DNA of 38,185 bases from Ruminococcus sp. (GTDB lineage Bacteria; Bacillota; Clostridia; Oscillospirales; Ruminococcaceae), in the NCBI GenBank assembly GCA_017513795.1, contig JAFXEJ010000106.1:1-38185 (forward strand), read 5' to 3'. Under the pieces are notes generated by a model. It did not search any database. It saw only the letters and a list, made by a program, of their open reading frames with translations, and had not been told where the DNA came from. The translations under genes and the position numbers were made by a program. The stretch's first letter is position 1, and every line of letters starts with the position of its first letter. This document shows, in pieces, positions 1 through 8,338 of this stretch.

Positions 1-3
1 ATT

Positions 4-79
4 GCGGATTTAGCTCATCTGGTAGAGCGCCACCTTGCCAAGGTGGAGGTAGCGAGTTCGAGCCTCGTAATCCGCTCCA
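4..79 (+). tRNA. tRNA-Gly (anticodon GCC)
   Basis: The 7-bp acceptor stem GCGGATT/AATCCGC closes a complete cloverleaf. The anticodon loop TTGCCAA lies inside the CCACC/GGTGG stem and gives anticodon GCC. The TTCGAGC T-loop is present, and the CCA end is encoded at 77-79. The promoter must lie left of the window. The gene is 5 bases from the next tRNA, so the two are probably cotranscribed. Confidence 0.95.
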
Positions 80-84
80 ATTTC

Positions 85-158
85 GGCGCCATAGCCAAGT
101 GGTAAGGCGTGGGTCTGCAACACCCTGATCCCCAGTTCAAATCTGGGTGGCGCCTCCA
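85..158 (+). tRNA. tRNA-Cys (anticodon GCA)
   Basis: The acceptor arms GGCGCCA and TGGCGCC pair. The D-arm is AGCCAAGTGGTAAGGC, the anticodon loop CTGCAAC reads GCA, and the T-arm is CCCAG-TTCAAAT-CTGGG. CCA is encoded at 156-158. A terminator hairpin starts immediately downstream, so this is the last gene of the tRNA unit. Confidence 0.95.
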
Positions 159-190
159 AAGAGTCTGGTTTTTAACCAGACTCTTTTTTT
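159..190 (+). terminator. Rho-independent terminator of the tRNA-Gly/Cys unit
   Basis: A 12-bp stem (AAGAGTCTGGTT paired with AACCAGACTCTT) with a 3-base loop runs directly into a T tract. Confidence 0.93.
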
Positions 191-234
191 GTTTCCAAAA
201 TCAAGTATATAATGTGAAAATTGCGCAAAAAGAC

Positions 235-263
235 TTGCATTGTAATAGAAATTTTGATATAAT
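235..263 (+). promoter_or_regulatory. Sigma-A-type promoter of the GH3/arsC-like unit
   Basis: TTGCAT at 235-240 is followed by a 17-base spacer and TATAAT at 258-263. Transcription would start near 270, about 40 bases before the GH3 start codon. Confidence 0.75.
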
Positions 264-308
264 ATACTTAGTTTATATCGCAATTCATTCTTGAAAAGAG
301 GTTATATA

Positions 309-3086
309 ATGAAAAAAACACTTGACTGGAATAAATATCTTGAAAAAGCTTCTGAAACAGTTTCAGAAGGCATTGTAATGCTTAAAAACGATAATAATGC
401 TCTCCCTCTCAAAAAGGATGAGGTGTTCTCTGTTTTCGGACGTATTCAGCTTAACTATTATAAAAGCGGAACAGGTTCCGGCGGAATGGTAAATGTATCC
501 AAGGTAACAAGTATCATTGACGGTCTTATAGAATCCGGTGTAAAGCTTAATACCGAGCTTCTTGACGTATATAAAAGCTGGAACGAAGAAAATCCTTTTG
601 ATCACGGAAAAGGCTGGGGCGACGAACCATGGTCTCAAGCTGAAATGCCTCTTGAAGCTGATATTGTAAAAAATGCAGCAAAAAAGAGTTCTGCTGCTAT
701 CGTTATTATCGGCAGAACAGCAGGAGAGGAAATGGATGCAAGACAGGAAGAAGGTTCATTCCTTCTCACTGAAATCGAACTCGATATGCTCAAAAAAGTC
801 CGTGCAGAATTCAAAAAAGTGATTGTACTTCTCAATACTGGCGGTCTTATTGATATGTCATTTATTGATTCCACCAATCCCGATGCTGTTCTCTATGTAT
901 GGCAAGGCGGAATGACCGGCGGAACCGGTACAGCCGATGTGCTCACAGGAAAAGTCAGCCCGTCTGGAAAACTTACCGGTACTATTGCATATAATGTTTC
1001 CGATTATCCGTCCGATAAGTATTTTGGCGATAAAAAGGAAAATATATATCATGAAGATATCTATGTCGGATACCGCTGGTTTGAAACTTTTGCTCCGGAT
1101 AAGGTAAGATATCCTTTCGGATTCGGCCTTTCATACACTACTTTTGAAATAATTCCTGTTCACACATCCGGAAACGGATCACAGATTACTATTACATGTG
1201 CTGTCAAAAACACCGGTGAATTCAGCGGTAAGGAAGTAGTACAGATTTATTGTGAAGCGCCTCAGGGAAATCTCGGAAAACCTTCAAGAATCCTCTGCGG
1301 ATTTGAAAAAACAAAACTTCTTGAACCTGGTGAGACACAGGATGTAAATGTCACAGTAAATATAGCAGATTTTGCATCATACGATGACTCAGGTGCATCC
1401 GGAAGCCATTCATGCTGGGTACTTGAAGGTGGAGAATACAATTTTTATGTAGGCTCTGATGTAAGAACTGCAAAAAAATCTGTAACTATAGAACAAAGCC
1501 GTGGTGCTGTTGTAAAAAGATGCGTTCAGGCAATGGCTCCGGTTATGCCTTTTGACCGTGTAAAGCCTGTAATTTCTGAAAGTGGTTTTATTCCCTCAGA
1601 TGAAGCTGTACCACTCAATAATTCAGATGTAAAACAGCGCAGAAATTTCAGACTCCCGAAGGAAATAAAATATACAGGCAACAAAGGAATAACACTTGCC
1701 GATGTTATTTCAAGAAAAAACAATCTTAACGAATTCATTGCTCAGCTTTCCGATAATGAACTTGCATCTATAGTAAGAGGCGAAGGCATGGGAAGTCCAC
1801 GAGTAACACCCGGTACTGCTTCAGCTTTCGGAGGAGTTACAGATAAACTTACTGAATTTGGAATTCCGGCTGTCTGCTGTTCGGACGGACCTTCCGGAAT
1901 GCGTCTTGACTGCGGAACAAAGGCATTCAGCCTTCCTAACGGAACTCTTATAGCTTCTACCTTTAATAAGGAGCTTATTCAGGAACTGTTTGAATACATG
2001 GGACTTGAAATGACTGCAAACAAAGTAGAATGTCTCCTTGGTCCCGGAATGAATATTCATCGCCATCCTCTTAACGGACGTAATTTTGAGTATTTTTCAG
2101 AAGATCCGTTCCTGACAGGAACAATGGCTTCTGCCGAACTCAAAGGACTTCGTTCAGCCGGAGTTAGCGGAACTATAAAGCATTTCTGCGGAAACAATCA
2201 GGAAACAAACCGCCTTTATGTAAACACAGTCGTATCTGAGCGTGCTCTCCGTGAGATATATCTGAAAGGTTTTGAAATTGCAGTCCGTGACGGCAAAGCA
2301 GATTCTGTAATGACATCATACAATCCAGTAAACGGAATCTGGACAGCCGGAAATTATGATCTTAATACAACAATTCTCCGTGAGGAATGGGGCTTCAAGG
2401 GAATAGTAATGACTGACTGGTGGGCATTTGTAAACGACTCAGACAGCGAACCTTCCCGAAGTAATCTTGCAGCTATGGTTCGTGCTCAGAACGATCTTTA
2501 CATGGTATGTGCTGACTGCTCAGATAACGATGATGACATTGCTCAGTCACTCGAAAACGGAACGCTGACCAGAGGAGAACTCCAGCGCAGTGCAAAGACA
2601 ATTCTTACATTCATCATGAAAACAAACGCTATGAAGCGGCTTCTCGGCGAAGATACATGTGCTGAGGTTATCGGAAAAGACGGTGATTCTTCCGACAATG
2701 ATTCAAATGCGGTATGGTACGATATAAATGATAAGTTCACACTTGATCTTGCCGGAGTAAAGAGCGAAGCCGGTAAAAATTACAGCTTCGCAGTAAAGCT
2801 TGCAAAGCCGGGATTCTACAGAATTTCAGTAACCGGTTCTTCTGAATCAGGCGAACTTGCACAGATTCCTGTAACCCTGTATCTTATGGGTTCTCCATGC
2901 GGTACCATGACATGGAGCGGTACAGAAGGAAAGCCTGTAACATATTCAACTGAATCACCTATGTTCTCACGATATACATCTGTAAGACTGTATTTCGCAC
3001 AGAGCGGACTTGATCTTCACAATATTACTTTTGAACTTATCAAAGCAGCTGAAGATATGAATATTGCCTTTATTCAGGAGGATTGA
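309..3086 (+). CDS. Glycoside hydrolase family 3 (beta-glucosidase-like), reversed domain order
   Basis: A 925-residue retaining glycosidase of family GH3, probably cutting beta-linked oligosaccharides such as cellodextrins; the exact sugar cannot be read from sequence. The usual GH3 C-terminal domain comes first (about residues 20-250), with the likely acid/base Glu in RTAGEEMDA at about E140. A fibronectin-III-like domain follows (about 270-380). The TIM-barrel domain is last, with KHFCGNNQE, SERALREIY and the nucleophile Asp703 in VMTDWW. This permuted order is known for Ruminococcus albus and Butyrivibrio fibrisolvens beta-glucosidases. There is no signal peptide, so it is probably cytoplasmic. 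The last ~120 residues after the barrel look like an extra beta-sandwich. The ATG at 309 is preferred over an upstream in-frame TTG because AAAGAGG lies 7 bases before it. Confidence 0.93.
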   Translation: MKKTLDWNKYLEKASETVSEGIVMLKNDNNALPLKKDEVFSVFGRIQLNYYKSGTGSGGMVNVSKVTSIIDGLIESGVKLNTELLDVYKSWNEENPFDHGKGWGDEPWSQAEMPLEADIVKNAAKKSSAAIVIIGRTAGEEMDARQEEGSFLLTEIELDMLKKVRAEFKKVIVLLNTGGLIDMSFIDSTNPDAVLYVWQGGMTGGTGTADVLTGKVSPSGKLTGTIAYNVSDYPSDKYFGDKKENIYHEDIYVGYRWFETFAPDKVRYPFGFGLSYTTFEIIPVHTSGNGSQITITCAVKNTGEFSGKEVVQIYCEAPQGNLGKPSRILCGFEKTKLLEPGETQDVNVTVNIADFASYDDSGASGSHSCWVLEGGEYNFYVGSDVRTAKKSVTIEQSRGAVVKRCVQAMAPVMPFDRVKPVISESGFIPSDEAVPLNNSDVKQRRNFRLPKEIKYTGNKGITLADVISRKNNLNEFIAQLSDNELASIVRGEGMGSPRVTPGTASAFGGVTDKLTEFGIPAVCCSDGPSGMRLDCGTKAFSLPNGTLIASTFNKELIQELFEYMGLEMTANKVECLLGPGMNIHRHPLNGRNFEYFSEDPFLTGTMASAELKGLRSAGVSGTIKHFCGNNQETNRLYVNTVVSERALREIYLKGFEIAVRDGKADSVMTSYNPVNGIWTAGNYDLNTTILREEWGFKGIVMTDWWAFVNDSDSEPSRSNLAAMVRAQNDLYMVCADCSDNDDDIAQSLENGTLTRGELQRSAKTILTFIMKTNAMKRLLGEDTCAEVIGKDGDSSDNDSNAVWYDINDKFTLDLAGVKSEAGKNYSFAVKLAKPGFYRISVTGSSESGELAQIPVTLYLMGSPCGTMTWSGTEGKPVTYSTESPMFSRYTSVRLYFAQSGLDLHNITFELIKAAEDMNIAFIQED

Positions 3087-3088
3087 GA

Positions 3089-3430
3089 ATGAGCATACAG
3101 ATTTTCGGAACAAAAAAGTGTTTTGATACAAAAAAGGCAGAACGCTGGTTCAAAGAAAGAGGAGTAAAATGTCAGCTCATTGACATGAAAGAAAAGGGGA
3201 TGAGCAGAGGAGAATTCAATAACGTCGTAAATGCAGTCGGAGGTATTGACAATCTTATCAACGACAAAGCTAAGGACAAGGACACTCTTACACTGATGAA
3301 ATATCTCACAGATGAGGACAGAATAGAAAAGCTCTTTGAGAATCAGCAGCTTATCATAACTCCCGTTGTACGCTGCGGAAAAAAAGCAGTAATAGGATTT
3401 CAGCCAGAAATCTGGAAAGACTGGGAATAA
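3089..3430 (+). CDS. ArsC/Spx-family thioredoxin-fold protein (YffB-like)
   Basis: A 113-residue protein of the arsenate reductase (ArsC)/Spx superfamily. It opens with a beta strand followed by FGTKKCFDTKKAERWF, which places the single active-site-type Cys at residue 11, and ends with TPVVRCGKKAVIGF, the usual cis-Pro region. There is no CXXC, so it is not Spx-like at the redox switch. Arsenate reduction is not shown, and there are no ars genes nearby. The start is fixed by AGGAGG at 3076-3081, which lies inside the end of the GH3 gene. Only 2 bases separate the two genes, so it is cotranscribed and probably translationally coupled with the glycosidase. The physiological role is unknown. Confidence 0.85.
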   Translation: MSIQIFGTKKCFDTKKAERWFKERGVKCQLIDMKEKGMSRGEFNNVVNAVGGIDNLINDKAKDKDTLTLMKYLTDEDRIEKLFENQQLIITPVVRCGKKAVIGFQPEIWKDWE

Positions 3431-3434
3431 ATTC

Positions 3435-3463
3435 TTGATTTTATATAAACAATATGATATAAT
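3435..3463 (+). promoter_or_regulatory. Promoter of the SPFH/zinc-ribbon gene
   Basis: TTGATT at 3435-3440, a 17-base spacer, then TATAAT at 3458-3463. The predicted start, near 3470, falls at the base of the leader stem described next. No terminator separates it from the upstream gene, so read-through is also possible. Confidence 0.7.
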
Positions 3464-3468
3464 TAATT

Positions 3469-3568
3469 AAAGCACATTTATTTACGGTTTCTCCAATCAT
3501 CTCTTTAAATATAAGTGGCTTGGAGACAACAGTGCTTTTAATACATAAAATTTACGGGGCTATCCCCG
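3469..3568 (+). promoter_or_regulatory. Structured 5' leader RNA of unknown class
   Basis: Outer stem AAAGCAC (3469-3475) pairs with GTGCTTT (3532-3538). It encloses inner stem TCTCCAA (3490-3496) with TTGGAGA (3520-3526), whose loop is 23 bases. A separate hairpin CGGGG-CTAT-CCCCG (3555-3568) abuts the ribosome-binding site AAAGGAG at 3569-3575. The nested closing stem plus a hairpin next to the ribosome site resembles a cis-regulatory leader. It matches no riboswitch class that I recognise. Pairings were read by eye and not folded computationally. Confidence 0.5.
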
Positions 3569-3583
3569 AAAGGAGTCTTAATT

Positions 3584-3988
3584 ATGGGTATACTTAAAGC
3601 AGCATTAACCGCAGTAACATCTACTATGGCGGATCAGTGGCTTGAATTTTATTCTTGCGAATCCATGCCTGCCGACGCTCTCGTTGTAAGAGGAAAAAGG
3701 CAGACCGGAAAGCGCTCTTCAAATACTAAAGGAAACGAAAATGTAATCTCTGACGGCAGTAAAATCATTGTACACGAAGGTCAGGCAATGATCATGGTTG
3801 AACAGGGAATGGTTACTGAAATTGCTACAGAAGCCGGCGTGTATACATATAATTCCGGTGAATCACCGAGTATTTTTTCCAGCAGCTTCGGCAGAGGACT
3901 GATCGATACATTCAAGGAAATGTGGGAAAGAATCAAGTTCGGTGGTGAAGCAGCTAAGGATCAGCGAATCTATTTCTTCAACATGTAG
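3584..3988 (+). CDS. SPFH-domain protein, N-terminal part (gene split by in-frame TAG)
   Basis: This 134-residue ORF is the N-terminal part of the bacterial SPFH/zinc-ribbon family (B. subtilis YdjI-like, sometimes labelled virion core protein). It opens MGILKAALTAVTSTMADQW and has the family's VVRGKR, NVISDGSKI, EGQAMIMVEQG and FGRGLIDTFKEMWERIKFGG segments. It ends DQRIYFFNM-TAG. In homologues as I recall them the chain continues from DQRVYYFNT into KEI and then FGT. Here the stop is followed in the same frame by Glu-Ile and then the ATG of the next ORF, so one codon splits an otherwise continuous 464-codon gene (3584-4978). AAG or CAG to TAG would explain it. AAAGGAG sets the start at 3584. 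Confidence 0.82.
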   Translation: MGILKAALTAVTSTMADQWLEFYSCESMPADALVVRGKRQTGKRSSNTKGNENVISDGSKIIVHEGQAMIMVEQGMVTEIATEAGVYTYNSGESPSIFSSSFGRGLIDTFKEMWERIKFGGEAAKDQRIYFFNM

Positions 3989-3994
3989 GAAATT

Positions 3995-4978
3995 ATGAAT
4001 AATACTTTTGGCACTACAAGTCCTGTTCCTTTCAGAATGAAGTATGAAGATCTCGGCAGACCTTTCACTGTTAATGTTAAATGCAATGGTACATATACAT
4101 TCAGAATCAGCGACCCCGTTCTTTTCTATGTAAACGTATGCGGAAACGTTTCGGGTGTTTTTGACCGCAAGAATCTCGATATGCAGATCAGAAGCGAATT
4201 TCTTGACTCTCTTAATCCGGCATTTTCTGAACTTTCTGAACAGGGAAAGAGATACGATCAGCTTGCCGGCGGTCAGGCTTATGTAAAAGACGCTATCAAG
4301 AACGCTCTTGCTTCAAATTGGGAAAACAGCAGAGGTATTCTTCTTACAGGAGTCTTTATTAATTCTTCTACAATTTCTGATTCTGACCTTAAAAAGATTC
4401 AGGAATATGAGGATAAGGCATGGCTTAGAGATCCTTCGAATGCAGCAACACTTCTTGCTGAGGCACAGGCTGAAGCAATGAAAACAGCTGCCGGAAATTC
4501 CGGCGGAGCTGCAATGGGCTTCTTTGGAATGAATCTTGCTTCACAGGCTGGAGGAATGAGTGCACAGAATCTTTATGCTATGGGAGCAGCACAGCAGCAG
4601 GCAGCAACTGCTCAACAGGCTGCAAGCAATACATGGAAATGTGCTTGCGGAACTGATAATACCGGAAAATTCTGCAATAACTGCGGTAAGGCAAAACCGG
4701 CACCAACCGGCGGCTGGAAATGCAAATGCGGAGCAGAAAATACAGGTAAATTCTGTGCTGAGTGTGGAGCCCCCAAGCCCGCTGAGGATGGCTGGAATTG
4801 CTCTTGCGGCGCTGTAAATAAAGGTAAGTTCTGTGCTGGATGCGGAAAACAGAAACCCGCCAGTGCACCTTTATACCGCTGCGATAAATGCGGCTGGGAA
4901 CCAGCAGATCCATTTAACCCACCAAAATTCTGCGCAGAATGCGGCGATCCGTTCAATGACTCTGATATAATGAAATAA
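3995..4978 (+). CDS. SPFH-domain/zinc-ribbon protein, C-terminal part
   Basis: The 327-residue downstream part of the same SPFH gene. Residues 1-140 complete the SPFH core (NVKCNGTYTFRISDPVLFY, VCGNVSG, ILLTGVFINS). An Ala/Gln/Gly-rich linker follows (about 145-210), then four Cys4 zinc ribbons. Three are tandem CxCG...GKFCxxCG repeats that start near W214, W241 and W267; the last is CDKCGW...KFCAECG near 290-318. Such proteins are thought to form membrane-associated oligomers, and the ribbons to recruit partners. The ATG at 3995 is 6 bases after the upstream TAG with only a weak AGGA before it, so independent translation would rely on termination-reinitiation. No frameshift or other decay is visible in either half. 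Confidence 0.82.
   Translation: MNNTFGTTSPVPFRMKYEDLGRPFTVNVKCNGTYTFRISDPVLFYVNVCGNVSGVFDRKNLDMQIRSEFLDSLNPAFSELSEQGKRYDQLAGGQAYVKDAIKNALASNWENSRGILLTGVFINSSTISDSDLKKIQEYEDKAWLRDPSNAATLLAEAQAEAMKTAAGNSGGAAMGFFGMNLASQAGGMSAQNLYAMGAAQQQAATAQQAASNTWKCACGTDNTGKFCNNCGKAKPAPTGGWKCKCGAENTGKFCAECGAPKPAEDGWNCSCGAVNKGKFCAGCGKQKPASAPLYRCDKCGWEPADPFNPPKFCAECGDPFNDSDIMK
4634..4861 (+). repeat. Three tandem zinc-ribbon coding repeats
   Basis: Units start at 4634, 4715 and 4793 (81 and 78 bases apart). Each encodes W-x-C-x-C-G, then N-x-GKFC-x-x-CG and a Pro/Lys-rich spacer. The DNA has diverged between units while the Cys spacing is kept. This suggests an old internal duplication under selection. Confidence 0.85.
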
Positions 4979-4983
4979 AAAAA

Positions 4984-5020
4984 CGGGTATCCATTTCATT
5001 ATGGATACCCGATCATTTTT
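4984..5020. terminator. Bidirectional terminator between the SPFH and mreB genes
   Basis: An 11-bp perfect stem, CGGGTATCCAT (4984-4994) with ATGGATACCCG (5001-5011), loop TTCATT. A T run follows on the plus strand and an A run precedes it at 4976-4983, so it can end both convergent transcripts. Confidence 0.9.
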
Positions 5021-6038
5021 ATCTATACTTATAAACAGTTGCAGTTTCGAAGCCATCAAGGAGGGTAGTCATATGACCGAAGGCCATTCCCGTACCCTTA
5101 GCAACACAATTAATAGCGTCTTTGGCAATCTTACAGTCAATACCGAGAGTTCTCTTGATAAGCTGAGGAAGTCCGCCCAGAAGCGAACCGCCGCCAGTCA
5201 TAAGCAGACCATTGTCATAGATATCGCCAACCAGCTCCGGAGGTGCTTCTTCAAGAACTTTTCTGATAGCCTCCATAATAGCGAATGTATCGTCTTCAAT
5301 TGCCTCAAAAAGTTCAAGTTCACTGATAAGAACCTGTGCCGGAAGACCTTTAAGAAGACTTCTGCCTTTAACAAGACAGGTCATTTCCTCATTAGGATCA
5401 TAGAGGTTACAAAGTTCCATTTTAACTTTTTCTGCTGTTCTTTCACCTATAAGGAGCTTGTATTTATTCTGCATATATCTGATGATAGAACGGTCGATTT
5501 TATTACCAGCAGTTTTGATAGTATATGAAGTAACAACACCGTTCATAGATACTATAGCAACATCTGTTGTACCGCCGCCAATATCAACTATAAGATGTCC
5601 CTTAGCCTTTGTAATGTTAACACCGGCACCTATCATAGCCGCAATAGGCTCCTGAATAAGATATATCTGACGTGAACCGGCACTCTTTGCCGCATCCACA
5701 ACAGCACGGCTTTCGATATCAGTAATAAAAGAGGGGATGCAGATAATTATTCTCGGTTTGATAAGCTGATGTCCGGTAACTTTAAGTATAAATTCACGGA
5801 TCATGCTGTGGGTAAGATCATCATCGGAAATAACGCCCTCAGTAATCGGACGTGCAACTGCAATATAGTCAGGATTTCTGCCTATCATCTGATAAGCCTC
5901 TTTTCCTACAGCAAGAACACGTTCAGTTCTTGTATTGTATGCTATAACGGAAGGTTCACTGAGGACAACGCCTTTGTTACCCATTGTCATTACGATGTTT
6001 GATGTTCCAAGATCAATTCCAATATCAGTATTTGCCAT
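5019..6038 (-). CDS. mreB: MreB/Mbl-family rod-shape actin homologue
   Basis: A 339-residue bacterial actin that forms membrane-associated filaments and positions peptidoglycan synthesis along the cell side wall. Visible ATPase motifs are GIDLGTSN near the N-terminus (phosphate 1), LIVDIGGGTTDVAIVSM (phosphate 2) and MTGGGSLLGGLPQLI (adenosine site). The length is normal for MreB. The ATG at 6038 has AAAGG upstream and lies 13 bases after the recD2 stop, so it is the last gene of that minus-strand unit. It is not next to mreC, mreD or minCDE, so it could equally be the Mbl or MreBH paralogue; the sequence does not decide. Confidence 0.92.
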   Translation of the reverse strand: MANTDIGIDLGTSNIVMTMGNKGVVLSEPSVIAYNTRTERVLAVGKEAYQMIGRNPDYIAVARPITEGVISDDDLTHSMIREFILKVTGHQLIKPRIIICIPSFITDIESRAVVDAAKSAGSRQIYLIQEPIAAMIGAGVNITKAKGHLIVDIGGGTTDVAIVSMNGVVTSYTIKTAGNKIDRSIIRYMQNKYKLLIGERTAEKVKMELCNLYDPNEEMTCLVKGRSLLKGLPAQVLISELELFEAIEDDTFAIMEAIRKVLEEAPPELVGDIYDNGLLMTGGGSLLGGLPQLIKRTLGIDCKIAKDAINCVAKGTGMAFGHMTTLLDGFETATVYKYR

Positions 6039-6051
6039 ATTTTTAACCTTT

Positions 6052-8298
6052 CTATTCTTCAAGAAGCATATTATCCGAAAATATACCGCCCGATTTTTCG
6101 GGGAAATCATTTTTCAGCATTTTTTTCAGGCAGGTATACCGCCTTGCGCTTCTGTTGTTGTCAACCATTTTTTGTATTTCTTCTTCCTGTCCTATGATGA
6201 TAAGCATCTTTTTTGCTCTTGTAACAGCAGTATAAAGCAGACTTCTGTATGACAGCTTGCTGAAACCATCCATTACAGGGATTATAACATATTCAAATTC
6301 ACAACCCTGACTTTTGTGAACGGTTATCGCATAGGCAAGCTCAATCTGCGGAAGCTGATCGAATGTAAAAACAGCATTTCTGCCATCGAAGTCTATCACC
6401 GCAAGCTTGTCCAGATTATTAATGCTGACTATACGTCCGATATCACCGTTGAAAATGCCGGTTCCCTGTTCATCATCCTTGCGCCAGACGATATCGTAGT
6501 TGTTTTTTGTCTGCATTACCTTGTCGCCCTCACGGAATATATACATATATCCTTTGTGCTCGGCTTTTTTTCGTGAAGAAGGATTCAGCTTTTCCTGTAA
6601 AAGCTTGTTGAGTTCGACTGTACCGAGGGTTCCTTTTCGTGATGGACAGAGTATCTGTATATCATCAACAGGATTTATATTATATGCTTTCGGCAGTCTG
6701 TTTTCAGCAAGATCAGCAAGAAGCTCAGCTGATTTACCGTAATCACTTCTCTTGAAGAAAAAGAAGTCATTATTTTTCTGCGTAAGATCAGGATATTCAC
6801 CGGAAACTATCTTGTGCGCATTAGTAATTATACAGCTTTTCTGTGCCTGTCTGAAAATTTCTTTCAGCGTAACGACCGGAACTATTCCACATTCTATGAG
6901 ATCGCTGAGAAGATTTCCAGCGCCGACGGATGGAAGCTGATCGCTGTCTCCGACCATAATTATACGGCATCCGAGTCTGAGAGCACGGAGAAGCTTTTCA
7001 AAGAGCAGCACATCGACCATTGACATCTCATCAATAACAATAACATCACATTCAAGGGGATCATTTTCGTTATGAGCGAAGGTTAGTTTTCCGCCTACAT
7101 CGTAAACAACCTCAAGCAAACGATGAATTGTCTTAGCTTCCTTACCTGTAAGATCAGACATTCTTTTTGCGGCACGTCCTGTCGGTGCGGCAAGAAGAAC
7201 ATTTCGTCCCTGCTTTTCAAAGATAGAAATTATTGCGTTAAGCGCAGTCGTCTTTCCTGTTCCGGGACCACCGGTAAGAATCATAAGCCCTCGTGAAACA
7301 GCAGAAGTTATAGCCTGACGCTGTATCTTTTCGTATCTGATATTATGTTCTTCTTCTTCGATGTCGATAAGAACGTCATAGTTGAAATCCTCGGGAGAGG
7401 TAAAATCTTTCAGGATGTTGATACGATCTGCAATAAACTGCTCAGCATAATAGTAATCCGGAAGATAAACGTATTCACGTTCTTTTTTCCAGTATTCAAA
7501 AAGTTCATGCTCATCAAGGGCACTGTTGTACGCTGCATAAAAATCAGATTCACGGATTTCAAGCGCTCTTGTTGCTTTAGTGCAGAGTATCGAAAGAGGA
7601 AGACAAGTATGACCGATAGCAGAATTAGCTTTGAGAATGTACTGTATTCCGGCAATGATCCGCTTTTCAGAAGTTCTGTCTATGTGAAGATCAAGAGCAA
7701 TAGAATCAGCTTTTGTAAAATCAAGTTCTATTGAATCTCCGCAGAGGATATACGGATTGAGCTTCATAAGCTCTATGGCATCAGTACCGAATTTTTTGTA
7801 TGTATTCATTGCATACTGTGATTTCACATCATATTTCTGAAGGAAAGTCATTATGCAGCGGAGAGAGAAAAGCTTCCTTGTTTCGGCGGCGATATCTTCG
7901 CACTTTGCAGCAGAAATACCCTTTATTTCAGAAAGACGGTGCGGATTGTTTTCCATGATTTCAAGAGTCTGCGCACCGAAAACATTGACGATTTTTTTTG
8001 CGAGTCCCGGACCGATACCCTTGATTGCTCCGGACGCAAGATATTTTTCAATATTAACGACAGTATCAGGCAGTTTGCGTTCACAATAATCAGCTCTGAA
8101 CTGCGTACCAAATTTCTTGTGATTTATATACTGTCCTTCAAGGATAAGACCTTCTCCTTCCTCGACATCACCGAGATCTCCAACAGCCGTAATAAGTTCA
8201 CCGCCGGCATCTATATCAACGACCGCATAGCCATTCATTTCGTTTCTATAGAGGATGTTTTCGACAGTTCCTTCTATATGCAAAGGTTTTTCATCCAT
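6052..8298 (-). CDS. recD2: RecD2-type ATP-dependent 5'-3' DNA helicase
   Basis: A 748-residue SF1B helicase of the RecD2 (YrrC) type, which acts in repair and replication-fork maintenance without RecBC. An N-terminal OB-like region (GTVENILYRNEMNGYAVV) is followed by helix-hairpin-helix segments near residues 90-140 (GAIKGIGPGLAKKI). The motor has Walker A GGPGTGKTT near 343-351, Walker B VIDEMSMVD near 421-429, GDSDQLPSVGAG, and C-terminal ITVHKSQGCEFE and YTAVTRAKK. The start is the second of two close ATGs: GGAGG touches the first at 8304, while the one at 8298 has a 6-base spacer. It follows an unknown membrane protein gene by 40 bases and precedes mreB. Confidence 0.94.
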   Translation of the reverse strand: MDEKPLHIEGTVENILYRNEMNGYAVVDIDAGGELITAVGDLGDVEEGEGLILEGQYINHKKFGTQFRADYCERKLPDTVVNIEKYLASGAIKGIGPGLAKKIVNVFGAQTLEIMENNPHRLSEIKGISAAKCEDIAAETRKLFSLRCIMTFLQKYDVKSQYAMNTYKKFGTDAIELMKLNPYILCGDSIELDFTKADSIALDLHIDRTSEKRIIAGIQYILKANSAIGHTCLPLSILCTKATRALEIRESDFYAAYNSALDEHELFEYWKKEREYVYLPDYYYAEQFIADRINILKDFTSPEDFNYDVLIDIEEEEHNIRYEKIQRQAITSAVSRGLMILTGGPGTGKTTALNAIISIFEKQGRNVLLAAPTGRAAKRMSDLTGKEAKTIHRLLEVVYDVGGKLTFAHNENDPLECDVIVIDEMSMVDVLLFEKLLRALRLGCRIIMVGDSDQLPSVGAGNLLSDLIECGIVPVVTLKEIFRQAQKSCIITNAHKIVSGEYPDLTQKNNDFFFFKRSDYGKSAELLADLAENRLPKAYNINPVDDIQILCPSRKGTLGTVELNKLLQEKLNPSSRKKAEHKGYMYIFREGDKVMQTKNNYDIVWRKDDEQGTGIFNGDIGRIVSINNLDKLAVIDFDGRNAVFTFDQLPQIELAYAITVHKSQGCEFEYVIIPVMDGFSKLSYRSLLYTAVTRAKKMLIIIGQEEEIQKMVDNNRSARRYTCLKKMLKNDFPEKSGGIFSDNMLLEE

Positions 8299-8338
8299 AT
8301 ACATCCTCCTTTCCTGATTTTCACTATTTTTTATTATA

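Noticed and set aside
3986-3988. TAG read as an amino acid through a genome-wide altered code
   Set aside because: TAG ends several other intact genes here at the expected length: recD2, the 117-residue protein, the vanY-like gene and the 112-residue membrane protein. A general recoding is not supported.
5001-5528. 175-codon plus-strand ORF
   Set aside because: It lies wholly antisense to mreB, which has clear actin-family motifs; it has no family features.
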